DNA from: Triticum aestivum
Taxonomy: Eukaryota; Streptophyta; Magnoliopsida; Poales; Poaceae
DNA: 64,000 nucleotides
Direction: 5' to 3'
NCBI RefSeq assembly: GCF_018294505.1
Contig: NC_057813.1
Coordinates: 314,653,077 to 314,717,076 of the forward strand
Part shown: positions 11,468-23,265 of the stretch, piece after piece
Layout: each line of letters starts with the position of its first letter
Numbering within the stretch: position 1 is the first letter of the stretch
The notes under the pieces: generated by a model
Databases searched by the model: none
What the model saw: only the letters and a program-made list of their open reading frames with translations
Told to the model about the DNA's origin: nothing
Made by a program: the position numbers and the translations under genes

Positions 11468-13210
11468 TGTTGGGAATCATTGCATGGAAAAACAAAAAAA
11501 ATTCTACGCACACGCAATGATCTATCCATGGAGATGCATAGCAACAAGGGGGAGAGTGTGTCTACATACCCTCGTAGACCGTAAGCGGAAGCTTTTCACA
11601 ACGCAGTTGATGGAGTCGAACTTTCTTCGTGATCCACCGATCGAGTATCGAACGTAAGGCACCTCCGAGTTCTGCACACGTTCAGCTCTGTGACGTCCCT
11701 CGCCTTCTTGATCCAGCAAGACGTCGAGGTAGTAGATGAGTTATGTTAGCACGACGGTGTGGTGACGGTGATGGTGAATTGATCTCCACAGGGCTTCGCC
11801 TAAGCGCTACAAAAATATGACCGGGGGAGTAAACGGTGGAGGGGGCGCCACACATGGCTAGGCAATTGTCTGGGGTGTGCTAGGGGCCCCCTCACATATA
11901 TATAGGCGGGAGGGGTAGGGGAGAGGCCAGGAGGTGCCCCAAGTAGGACCGAATCCTACTTGGGCTCCTCCCAAGCCGCGCGCCCCCTGCCATATATATC
12001 GGAGGGGGAAGGAAAGAGGGGGGAGGGGGAAGGAAGGGGGAATCCTATTCCCTTTCTTCCCTTTCCTTCTCCACCTTGGCCGACCCATATGGTGGGTGCA
12101 CCAGCCCCTCGTGGCTAGTGCATTTCCCCGCTTGTCCCATAAGACCCATATCTTTTGCCGGGGTGCCCGGAACCCCTTCCGGTGACCCGATATGTACCCG
12201 GTACCCTCTGGAACACTTCGAGTGTCTGAACACCATCGTCCTATATATTAATATTTACATCTAGACCATTTCAAGACTCCTCATCATGTCCGTGATCTCA
12301 TCTGGGACTCCAAACAACATTCGGTCACCAAATCACATAACTCATATAATACTATATCGTCATCGAACGTTAAGCATGCAGACCCTACGGGTTCGAGAAC
12401 TATGTAGACATGACCGAGACACCTCTCCGGTTAATAACCAATAGCGGAACCTGGATGCTCATATTGGCTCCTACATATTCTACGGAGATCTTTATCGGTC
12501 GAATCATTATGACAACATACGTAATTCCCTTTGTCCATCAGTATGTTACTTGCCCGAGATTCGATCATCGGTATCTTCATACCTAGTTCAATCTCGTTAC
12601 CAGCAAGTCTCTTTACTTGTTCCGTAATACATCACCTTGTGACTAACTTATTAGTCGTTTGCTTGCAAGCTTATGATGTGTATTACCGAGAGGGCCCAGA
12701 GATACCTCTCCGATACTTGGAGTGACAAATCCTAATCTCGATCTATGCCAACTCAACAGACACCTTTGGAGATACCTATAGAGCATCTTTACAATCACCC
12801 AGTTCTGTTGTGACGTTTGATAGCACACAAGGCATTCCTCCGGTATCCGGGAGTTGCATAATCTCATAGTCGAAGGAATATGTATTTGACATGAAGAAAG
12901 CAATAGCAATAAAACTGAACGATCATTATGCTAAGCTAACGGATGGGTCTTGTCCATCTCATAATTCTCCTAATGATGTAATCCCGTTATCAAATGACAA
13001 CTCATGTCCATGGTTAGGAAACCTTAACCATCTTTGATTAACGAGCTAGTCTAGTAGAGGCTTACTAGGGACACTATATTTGTTTATGTATTCACACATG
13101 TATTAAGGTTTCTGATCAATACAATTCTAGCATGAATAATAAACCTTTATCATGAATATAGAAATAGAAAATAACAAGTTTATTATTTCCTCTAGGGCAT
13201 ATTTCCTTCA
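11468..13210 (-). repeat. 5' LTR of the minus-strand Copia
   Basis: Bounded by TGTTGGG at 11468 and TTCCTTCA at 13210, followed by the right ATACC duplication. It matches 4655-6400 along its length. It would carry the promoter of the element; a TATA run is near 11896-11904. Confidence 0.93.
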
Positions 13211-13215
13211 ATACC

Positions 13216-16200
13216 TTGGGATCCGGGTGGATCGATTACTTGAGCACTTTATGCCTACCTTAATGGCCTTAAAGAAAGCACTGCGAGGGAGACATCCCAG
13301 AAGTTTTAGAGAGTCGTTTTATTCTATTGAGTGCCCTTATAAAGTTAAAAAACAAAAAAAATATAGAGGGGAATCTAAAAACTTCTCCAAAAAGGAAATT
13401 GAAAGTGAGAAAGATGAGCATTGTTAAAGTGGGAGCTAGCCTTGAACTTTGTCCATGCCCATGGAAACTTGTGAACCTTGATTACAAAAACTTCTCAACA
13501 AAAATAATTATCCCCTTGTACAAATCCATTGTGGTATAAAAATAATGTGCCAAGATTTGCCTTTAGGATGATTAGATTGCTTGTTTGGTTTGTGCAGTGC
13601 AAAAAACAGAAACTTTGGCTGTAGTGCGTGAATTTAAATTTTTTATTGGAACGTCAAAAGTTTTTGAAATTTCTACACAATACACCTACGCATTTTTTTC
13701 CTAATTTTGCAGAATTTTTGGAGTTACAGAAGTATGGTAAATGTTTAAATTGGTACAAACTGTTCTGTTTTTGACAGATTCTGTTTTGATGCATTGTTTT
13801 GCGTGTTTTGATGAATCTATGGATTGCATCGGTGATATAAGCCATGGTGAAGTTAGAATAAAGTGGTTATAATGCAACAAAATATGAATGGGTTTTCGAC
13901 ATTACTTAAAAGTAGTGATTTGCTTTATTATACTAACGGATCTCACGAGGGTTTTTGTTAAGTTTTGTGTGATTGAAGTTTTCAAGTTTTGGGTGAGATC
14001 ACAATGGATGAAGGAATAAAGAGTGGCAAGGGACTAAGCTTGGGGATACCTAAGGCACCCCAAGGTAATATTCAAGGACTCCCAAGCAACTAAGCTTGGG
14101 GATGCCTCGGAAGGCATCCCCTCTTTCTTTTAACAACCATCGGTAATTTTACTTGGAGCTATATTTTTATTCATCACATGATATGCGCGAATTCTTGGGG
14201 TGTCTTTTGTGTTTATTTCCCCTTTATATTTTATGCACCATGTTGGTATGAGATAGTCCTTGGTTTATTTATAGAATGCTTCATGCACTTCACTTATATC
14301 TTTTGAGTATGGCTTTATAGAATGCTTCATGCACTTCACTTATATTTGTGGAATGCTCTTTTGCTTCACTTATATTTGTTAGAGCATGGGAAAATCTTTT
14401 GTAGAAAGAATTAAACTCTCTTGCTTCAATTATATTTATTTAAAGAGTCAACAGGAATTGGTCATTCACATGGTTAGTCATTAAATCCTACATAAAACTT
14501 GTAGATCACTGAATATGATATGTTTGATCCCTTGAAATAGTTCTACGATATAGAGATGGTAATATGTGGTAGGTACTGGTGAATGATTGTGGTTTAGTAA
14601 GAATATTGGTGTTAAGGTTTGTGATTCCCAAAGCATGCACGAATAGTCTCTCGTTATGCGATGAAATTAGAGCATGATTTATTTTTGATTGTCTTCCTTA
14701 TGAGTGGTGGTCGGGGACGAGCGATGGTCTTTTCCTACCAATCTATCCCCATAGGAGCATGCATATTAGTACTTTGCTTCGATTGCTAATAAACTTTTGC
14801 AATAAATATGTGAGGTCTTTATGACTAATGTTGAGTCCATGGATTATACGCACTCTCACCTTCCCGCAATTTGCTAGCCTCTTCGGTACCGTGCATTGCC
14901 GTTTCTCACCTCAAGAGTTGGTGCAAACTTTGCTGTTGCATCCAAACCCTGTGATATGATACACGCTATCACACATAAGCCTCATTATATCTTCCTCAAA
15001 ACATCCACCATACCTACCTATTATGGAATTTCCATAGCCATTCCGATATATATATTACCATGCAACTTCCATCATCATCATATACATGACTTGAGCATTC
15101 ATGTCATATTGCTTTGCATGATCGTAAGATAGATAGCATGATATTTGCATGGCTTGTCCATTTTTTGATATCTTTGCTATGCTAGATCATTGCACATCCT
15201 GGTACACTGCCAGAGGCATTCATGTAGAGTCACCATGTATTAGTTGTATCGAGTTGTAAGTAAATAAAAGTGTGATGATCATCATTATTAGAGCATTGCT
15301 CCAGTGAGGAAAGGATGATGGAGACTGTGATTGCTCCACAAGTTGGGATGAGAATCCGGACTTAAAAAAAATATAGGCCAAAGAGCAAAAAAAAGAGAGG
15401 CCAAAGAGCCCAAAAAAGAGAGAAAATAAAAAATAAAAATAAAAAATGAGAGAAAAAGAGAGAAGGGGCAATGTTACTATCCTTTTACCACACTTGTGCT
15501 TCAAAGTAGCGCCATGTTCTTCATATAGAGAGTCTCTTGAGTTATCACTTTCATATACTAGTGGGAATTTTCATTATAGAACTTGGCATGTATATTCCGA
15601 TGATGGGCTTCCTCAAATGCCTGAGGTCTTCATGAGCAAGCAAGTTGGATGCACACCCACTTAGTTTTCAGTTTGAGCTTTCATACACTTATAGCTCTAG
15701 TGCATCCATTGCACGGCAATCCCTACTCCTTGCATTGATATTGATTGATGACCATCTCCATAGCCTGTTGATCTGCGTAGTTGATGTGAGACATTCTCCT
15801 TTTTTTCTTCTCCTTACAATCTCCATCATCATATTCAATTCCACCTGTAGTGCTATATCCATGGCTCACACTCATGTATTGCATGAGAGTTGAAAAAGCT
15901 TGAGAACATTAAAAGTATGAAACAGTTGCTTAACTTGTCATCGGGGTTGTGCATGGTGAATACTTTGTGTGATGAAGATAGAGCATGACAAGACCATATG
16001 ATTTTGTAGGGATAACGTTCTTTAGCATTGATATTTTGAAATGCATGATTGTTTGTTGGGATGCTTGAGTATTGATGTCTTTATGTCAAATTATAGACTA
16101 CTGCTTTGAATTGCTCGTGTCTTAATATTCATGCCATGATTAGATTATATGATCAAGATTATGCTAGGTAGCATTCCACATCAAAAATTATATTTTTATC

Positions 16201-16243
16201 ATTTACCTACTCGAAGACGACCAGGAATTAAGCTTGGGGATGC
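13216..16243 (+). other. Gypsy non-coding 3' region
   Basis: No reading frame longer than chance is found. The motif AAGCTTGGGGAT occurs near 14037, near 14092 and at about 16230; the last copy abuts the 3' LTR and acts as its PPT. 13418-13530 resembles a block inside LARD-A (21346-21445). Confidence 0.7.
14098..14121 (+). other. Perfect hairpin in the Gypsy 3' region
   Basis: GGGGATGCC and GGCATCCCC form a 9-bp stem around the loop TCGGAA. The left arm is part of a PPT-like AAGCTTGGGGAT copy. An imperfect version lies about 55 bp upstream. Confidence 0.75.
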
Positions 16244-16379
16244 TGATACATCTCAGCCATATCTATAATTTTTGAGTGTTTCACGCCAATATTCTACAAC
16301 TTTCATATACTTTTGGCAACTTTTTATATTATTTTTGGGAATAACATATTGATTCAATGCATAGTGCTAGTTCCTATTT
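16244..16379 (+). repeat. Start of the host Gypsy 3' LTR
   Basis: Opens TGATACATCTC after AAGCTTGGGGATGC, which serves as the PPT. It is interrupted by LARD-A; 16375-16379 is the left TATTT duplication. It resumes at 39742. Confidence 0.82.
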
Positions 16380-19300
16380 TGTAACACCCCGAGGATCATG
16401 CTACAGTAATCCCCTGCTGATGGTGCCATGTCATCACTCTTACTGTTGCTAGTCCTCATTTGCATTCAAACCAATTCAAATTCAAATCCAAGTTAATGTC
16501 AAAATACAAAACTTCTCAAAGATGAAATCTAAAATGTTCATCATGTGCCAAATATTCCACAAGTAATATTGGTGGTGAACCAGCATTTTTGCAAAAGGTT
16601 TAAGTGGCCTAAGCTACTTAAAATAGTGACCTAAGCAATAAATTAAATGCCCTTTTTAATTTATAAAATTGGCAACTATTCCAAAAGCCTCCCACCCTTT
16701 TGTGGCAGTGCAATATACTTCTTTGAAATTATTTTGGCCAATGGCATAATTTTTTGCAAAGTCTTTATTGGCTAGAAAGAAAAGGCAAAAGCTGATGGAA
16801 AAAGAAAAAGGGAAAGCAAAAAAAAAGGGGAAAGGGGCCAGAGCCCCTGGCCTCCCAGTGGGCTTCGGCCCACCCGAGCAAACTGGCCCAGGCTAGGCCG
16901 GCCCACTCCCCCCCTGTCGTCTTCCCCCTCCTCCACTATGCGAGCGACCGCGCGCGCACGTCGCCGCCGAACCACCTCACCGGCCACGCCGCTACAGGCG
17001 CCTCGGGGAGGATAAGGGCAGCCCGACGCCTCGGGCTCCCTCCCCACTCGCCCACTTACCCCCTCTCCCCCAGATCCAGCTCTCTCCTCTCCCTCTCCTT
17101 CGTTTTGGAGAGGAGACCGACGCGGTCGCCGCCATTCTCCGTCATCCTTGCGGCCACCAAGACTAGTTCGCCTCGCCGACCTGTCCAACCGCTCCGCCTC
17201 CCTCGGCTACGCCTCCCTCACGAGCTGCAAGATGTCGGGCGCCCGCGAACGCTCCCCCGGCCTCGTCTTCCACTTCGGATCACAGGAGCTCGCCGGCATC
17301 GATCCACTGCACTGCAGCTCCTAAACCTCCGAGGGCCACCGTGTGTGCCGCCCGGTGAGCCCCGCTTCTCCTCCCCTCGCTCCCCTAGCCTCTTGCGCTA
17401 CCGTAGCCACCGCGCCGCCATGGCCGAGCTCGGCTCCGCCGAGCAGCTGGCCGCCGTCGTTGCCATGCTCGCCTGAGCACGGGGACGTGCTCAGTGCAGC
17501 CCGCCGAGGCCGCCCGTGCCGCTTGCCGACCTCGTCGACCCCCGTAGTGCGATCCCGACGAGGTCCCGAATCCCACCGCCGCCTCCACTCGTCGCCGACA
17601 TAGTTCCGGCTAGCCGTGAGCCCAACCGACCACACCACGCGACGCGGCGTTGAGCCCTCGTTCGAACGCAAGCAAAACCGCGTGAAATGGTGCCCCACAA
17701 CGATTTTCCGAGCATCTCCGGCGAGCTCGCCGCTGTGGAAGGCCACCAGAGCAACTCCGGCGCCGACCATCTGCGTGGCTAGGTGGGCCCCGCCCCTGGG
17801 TCACTAGCTAGACGGCCCTGGGGTCCCCGTTGACTGGGTTGACCCACTCAACATGTTGACTGGGCAACCCCAGCCACTGACATGTGGGCCCCCCTCTGTT
17901 ATATTAGTCTAATAACATTTCATAAATAAAAATGATTAGTTAACCTAAAACACTCACTGACGCCTGGGGCCCACTCCCCTAATTGACCCTGTTAGTTTAG
18001 TTAATCCACTGGTAAGCCATCAGAGGCTGACATGTGGGTCCCAGTGCCCCCATTGGTCAGCTTTGACTAGTCAACCGGACTGTTGACTGCTGACGTCACA
18101 CCTATGTCATACTGATGTCATAATTCCTTTTCTGTTAATTTAGGTAATTCCAGAAAATTGTTTAATCTTTAATAATTCATAGAAAATAAATCGTAACTCC
18201 GATGAAAATGTTCTCTATAAGAAAGTTGCTCAGAAAAATCCAACGAATCCGAATACGCGGTCTGTTCATCTGTCACATGCCCCTAGCATGCTGAACATGG
18301 GACATTCCCCCTCCGGTCGTCTGTCTGACACAGGTCCGGAACCGGGAAAGCATTCCCGGTTGATTTCCCACCTTCACCTTTATCGTGTAGCCATACGTTA
18401 GGTCACTCCCGGCACAACATATTGCCACGTTCTGCTTTGTGATGCTATGTTTGCTTTATATTTACTGTTTCTTCCCCCTCTTCTCTCCGGTAGACCCCGA
18501 GACCGATGATGCCCCTGTGATCGACTACGTCACCGACGACCCCTCATTGACAGAGCAACCAGGCAAGCCCCCCCTTTGATCATCCCGATATCGCCCATTC
18601 CATTCTCTTATGCTTGCATTAGATTTTGCTACTGTTATTAATTGCTCTTATTCTGATCCATAGCCTGCTTATTGTACCTTACCTGCTTATCCTAAACTGC
18701 TTAGTATAGGTTGGTTAGTGATCCATCAGTGACCCCCACCTTATCCTTGTTGCCCCTGCTTCATCATTGAAGACCCGATCAACGGGATCGAAGAACAGGC
18801 CCCGGCACCGCACATAACTTTCTCCTCAGTTGCTCGACACTACTGGGTTACTATCGAGTGCTGAGGGTGAGACCTCTACAGCACTTCTAATGTTAACCCT
18901 GTAGTGTAGCTATTCGGTCGTGGTCATCGAGGGTGATTCCCTACCTTGTTGAAGGAGGTAGCTAGGTCTGCTCACCGGCCGCGTACACAACGTGCAGGAG
19001 TTTCCGGGGAGATGGCCAATGACCCCTGGGGGCATAGGTTTAGTCCGGCGTGCTGGCCTCTCTATTAAGCCATGGTCGGGTTGCGGCGTATTGTTTGGCC
19101 AAGGCCGGGCATGACCCAGGAAAGTGTGTCCGGCCGGAGTTAATCGAGCGTGTGGGTAAGTTGGTGCACCCCTGGAGGGAAGAAAACATCTATCGATAGC
19201 CTGTCCTACGGTAACGGACACTTGGAGTTGTATCCTGATCGATACAACTAGAACTGGATACTTGTGATGAGAATTGAATGGTGATGAGAATTGGATTGTG

Positions 19301-20008
19301 ATGACAATTGGATAGTATGGCTATGGGATTTCTTTCTCGCAGGGAGTCGAGAAAGGATCTCCGGCCAAGGTTGATAACACTACTACTACTTTACTTTATG
19401 CTACTCTACTCCCTCCTGTTTGCTGCAAGATGGTGGTTTCCAGAAGATGCTAGTCTTTGATAAGGCTAGGCCTTCTCTCTATTCTGGCATTTCTGCAGCC
19501 CAGTCCACATATACAACGATCCTTTGATAACGTTGCATATGTAGTGTAGATCCTTGCTTGCGAGTACTTTGGATGAGTACTCACGGTCGCTTTGCTTCCC
19601 CTTTCCCCCCTTTTTTTTCTTTCCGGTTGATGCAACCAGATGTCGGAGCCCAGGAGCCAGATGCCACCGTCGATGCCTACTACTACGTGGAGACCGCTGA
19701 CGACCAGGAGTAGTTAGGGGGCTCCCAGGCAGGAGGCCTTGCCTTTTCGATCGTAGATGCTTTTGTGCTAGCCTTCTTAAGGCAAACTTGTCTAACTCAT
19801 GTCTGTTCTCAGATAATGTTGCTTCCGCTGACTCTTGTGTATTCGAGCTTATGTATTCGAGCCCTCGAGGCCCCTGGCTTGTAATATAAAGCTTGTATTA
19901 TTTAAATTGTGTCTAGAGTTGTGTTGTGATATCTTCCTGTGAGTCCTTGATCTCGATCATACACATTTGCGTGTATGATTAGTGTACGATTGAATTGGGG
20001 GCGTCACA
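16380..20008 (+). repeat. LARD-A 5' LTR, with internal deletion
   Basis: 3629 bp. Compared with the 3' LTR it lacks a block equivalent to 38124-38666, joined at 18940/18941. A GC-rich zone (16900-17800) gives several long open frames on both strands with no recognisable domain. An AT-rich tail with a possible poly(A) signal is near 19880-19912. Confidence 0.93.
18494..19713 (+). other. Candidate spliced mini-gene inside the LARD-A LTR
   Basis: A 69-bp exon-like segment (18494-18562) follows an intron-end-like pyrimidine tract and TAG, and stops at CCAG/GCAAGC, the consensus of GC-AG introns. A second segment begins at 19640 after TGCAACCAG and ends at a TAG codon (19711-19713). Entering in the phase that keeps the first segment open and crossing this junction keeps one frame open through to ADDQE-stop. 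The peptide is short and acidic. The 3' LTR has the same segments (25369-25437 and 39368-39441), now separated by LARD-B. No known domain. Splicing is inferred only. Confidence 0.4.
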
Positions 20009-20024
20009 AGTTGGTATCAGAGCC
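20009..20024 (+). other. LARD-A primer-binding site
   Basis: TTGGTATCAGAGCC, complementary to initiator tRNA-Met, starts two bases after the 5' LTR. Confidence 0.92.
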
Positions 20025-23000
20025 GACTGCCTGTAGGTGGCCCCCTTTCCAACTCCTTGGCCAAAGTTGAGTCTAGTCACTGAAAAACTTTTACTAACAT
20101 TGGCTGTGTGTCTTACGGGCCCACGTCGCCATTGGGTGTTATTAGGATCTTTTATTCCTCGTCTTTTCTGTGGGATTCTGATCTCTCCTCTACTCGGGTT
20201 AAATGATATTTGCTAACTCTTGCTCTACGATCTCGTAACCACTTCCACCCGGAGAGCCCCTTCATTCCAGATGATCGCCTGCTTTACCAGAAGACTTCGA
20301 AGTTACTCTCCGATGTTCTCTCGAGAACATGTGCTCATCACTTTTGCAATTCCCTTCCACCGTCAACCCCTATGAATAACTACATACACCTATCGTTCTT
20401 AAATCATATTACAGTTGCTCTTGTTATTACGAGATGCTTTGTAATACACTCTGTTGTTCCGAGAATCCTTTTGTGCCCACTGCCTTTTAGTTCCTTGTCG
20501 CCTGAATACACCGACAAATTAATCCTCACAAATATCGAGGATTTGTTTTTCCCTAGTTGTTCATGTATTTCACAAAAGTCGGATAAACACCATTCGATCT
20601 TTCGAAAATCCTCAGCAGCCTTTTGTTGTCGAAATTCTTGCTTGTTTGCACTATGGATAATCCCATAAGTCTAGTAATCTTATTGGCATCCTTTGTCACT
20701 ATCCTTTTGAGTCCGTTGATTCAATATGTTGCGGATGCTCGCAATCCTCAGACGGATCATAGAATTCATCCTTCCGGCTTGGACGTCATTTGACCAGGAG
20801 TTGTTTATCGACCAATCAAATTGCTGTCGATTGTATCCCTAAGGCTATTCAACTTACTTATCTTTTGATCAGAGCCTCTGCTTCAGATCTTCTGATTTGA
20901 AAATTGTAATTCCTTTGTATTCAAGCTTTGAAGTTATCTAATTATATCTATAATCCGATGCCTTTGCATTCTTTCTTCTTCTGGTTGAGTACCGATACTC
21001 ACATCAGATCCTATGTGGACCGCCAGATCCTTTGTTGGATTTTATCCGACAGTGCCCTTCACATCCAAAATTCTTGTGAGTTGTTTCCCTGATATATAAT
21101 GCATTTGGTAAAATTGTATCCTCTCCTTTTGTCAACCATGCTCTACTGTCGAGCTTGTGTTAATTACTCCTGAAGTTTGTGGTATATGTTCCTTAGATGC
21201 CCCGATGGGTTGAACCTATGCCTTCCATAATTCGTGTGAACTCGAGCGTTTTCACGATTCATACTCTTCTATTGTTTTGCCTTATAACATTTCAACACTA
21301 CAACTTCATCGGAAGCGAGATATGAATGAAAGGTTATGCATTGAAGAAGTGGGAGTCGACCTTGAACCTTGTGTTCACGCCCATGGACTCGATGTAGAAC
21401 TTATCATGGAAGTTGCTCATAAAAATAATCCCCCTTGGTATAAGTTCATCTTGTACCTATATTTGGTCCTTTGCAATCATTGTCCCGACCATGATTGTTC
21501 TTCTTTGATCCCATTTCGCGGGCAAGTTAAAGCACTTGTTCTGCAAATCGATATGCTTGTACAACCCCTATACCGAACTATCTCGAGTATTACCTCTACT
21601 GTCTCGAGGATATCATCCTATTGTACTATGTCCTATGAACTTTTCGATGGAGTGGTAATTTTTCCCTGTCTTAGTAACTCCACGGCATCTGGGTTGTCAT
21701 CAACCGAGACCACCAAACAATGAATCGATTTCGCTCGGTGATACATCACTATTAGTACTTTGTTGCTGTGGAGTTAGATACCACCTCACGTCATTCCTAG
21801 CCTGATTGGCTTTATCACTATCGTGCTAATTTTAACTGTGCTACCTGGTCCTTATGCCCGAAGCAACTTCCGAAGACGAGCAAAGCTTGCATCGATCTTC
21901 CGCATCCTATCATTCTTGAACAACCAGTTTGATTTTGAGCTTGTGTCAAATCCATGGTTCTCATGGTCTTTCACTTCATCTTTCCTTTTGTTTGTTGCCG
22001 TCGCTGCTCGATGGCATCTTCCTAGAATCTCCTGACAAAATTTGTTGTGATCACCGTCAACACTTTGATTTCTTCAGAGATGCCAATCGAATTCATGTTG
22101 AGAAATACCATCCTTGCTCTTCAATGATTTGTGATATCATTGATGACATCCTTGACTTTCTACCCACACAGACCTGGTTGTGTTTGGTTATTCCTTACGA
22201 TCCGAGATAATCTTGGAAATGTTCCTTTGTATCTCTTGTGATCATTAGATCCAACCTTACTTGAAACACCATATCAATGCTACCACGAAGCATGACTGTG
22301 GTATTCCGAATATCGACAAGAACATTGGTAGCACATTACCAAAGGTTTTGGATCTATCATCCGGACATCGTTGCATGGATAACATCATGAATTTCCTTGC
22401 CCTTTATCTAAATGGTGATGTACTTGTTGTTGTAACATGTATATCATGCTCTACTTTCCCTTGGGAAGGATATACTCCCAATTCTGGTGTGTAAACACAT
22501 TTTCCTTTCCATTGGTCTGATTAATCCGATAATTTCATTTTCCTTTCCATTGGTTTGTATAATCTTCTTGTGATCTATATGATATAAGCAGAAATAATTC
22601 CTTGCTTATAAAATGCCCCGATGTACAACCTTGTCAGTGAGACCCTGCTACTATTGTTGATGACATTCCGGTAACCACCGATGGACGAGAACCTTGCCTA
22701 TTGGTCCGCCTCGTTTAACGAGCAGGAAAATGGTTCTCTTCGTCCCTCGCCCTTGGTGCCAACGTTGTTGCCAACATAACTGACATGCTATCCTCTCACA
22801 TGCCTTCCTATCATGACCGTGCAAGATGCCAACGCCCTTCCTACTTGAAACCCACATGGTGGGCCCATAACCCACAGTTCCACAGGATCGAAACCTGACT
22901 CTCATGTACATCCCTATTTTCCAAAATTTGTTCCTTGCACTTGGCTTCGTATGTAAACCAGAAGCCACATTCCTAGCGATCTATTCTGGTATCAGATGCG

Positions 23001-23228
23001 ATACCTATTCCCATTGCTTTGAACCACTTTCACCATCTGTTGCAGGCTACGAACGATTGCCTACCTGGTTGAAGCTTCTTATTGCACTTCCTTACCTTGC
23101 TCTCGACGTCTTTCTAGAATTTCGACTCGAGAGGTGCCTCTATGCCATGTTCACTGAGATAGCCCCCAGGTACCTATCTTGTGTTGAGCTCCGTCCTTCC
23201 CGAGTCTTTCCCCCTTACTCCACCTCTA
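20025..23228 (+). other. LARD-A internal non-coding region
   Basis: No gag, protease, integrase or RT motif in any frame. Frames at 20210-20668 and 21277-21723 are low-complexity chance frames. The first 60 bp share GACTGCCTGTAGG and AAGTTGAGTCTAG with the same position in LARD-B, so the internal regions are related. Confidence 0.8.
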
Positions 23229-23265
23229 AAATCTCGGGACGAGATTTCTTGTAGTGGAGGAGATT
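23229..23265 (+). other. LARD-A PPT with an upstream hairpin
   Basis: AAATCTCG and CGAGATTT form an 8-bp stem with loop GGA (23229-23247). The purine tract AGTGGAGGAGA follows (23253-23263), directly before the 3' LTR. Confidence 0.85.

Larger units (their letters stand above)
4655..13210 (-). mobile_element. Complete Angela/WIS-like Copia retrotransposon
   Basis: Two LTRs of 1746 and 1743 bp flank a 5067-bp internal region, with the 5-bp duplication ATACC on both sides (4650-4654 and 13211-13215). A PPT lies at 6401-6412 and a tRNA-Met-like PBS at 11455-11467, so the element reads on the minus strand. Coding order from high to low coordinates is gag, zinc knuckle/protease, integrase, reverse transcriptase, RNase H, the Copia order. 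All parts are broken by stops and frameshifts. The LTRs differ at many positions (roughly a tenth by eye), so the insertion is fairly old. It lies in the WHAM/Sabrina-like Gypsy. Confidence 0.95.

Noticed and set aside
16772..17807. Long open frames on both strands in the GC-rich LTR zone, with copies at 23640-24656, 28181-29250 and 36312-37381
   Set aside because: They repeat because the LTR repeats, overlap on several strands, are GC-driven and show no domain. I treat them as chance frames except for the short spliced candidate.
20009..20024. tRNA-like sequence
   Set aside because: Only the 3' acceptor complement is present; it is a primer-binding site. The same applies to 11455-11467, 33567-33578 and 55940-55954.
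20210..21723. Two frames of about 150 codons in the LARD-A internal region
   Set aside because: No retroelement or other motif, low-complexity composition, and LARDs are non-coding by definition.
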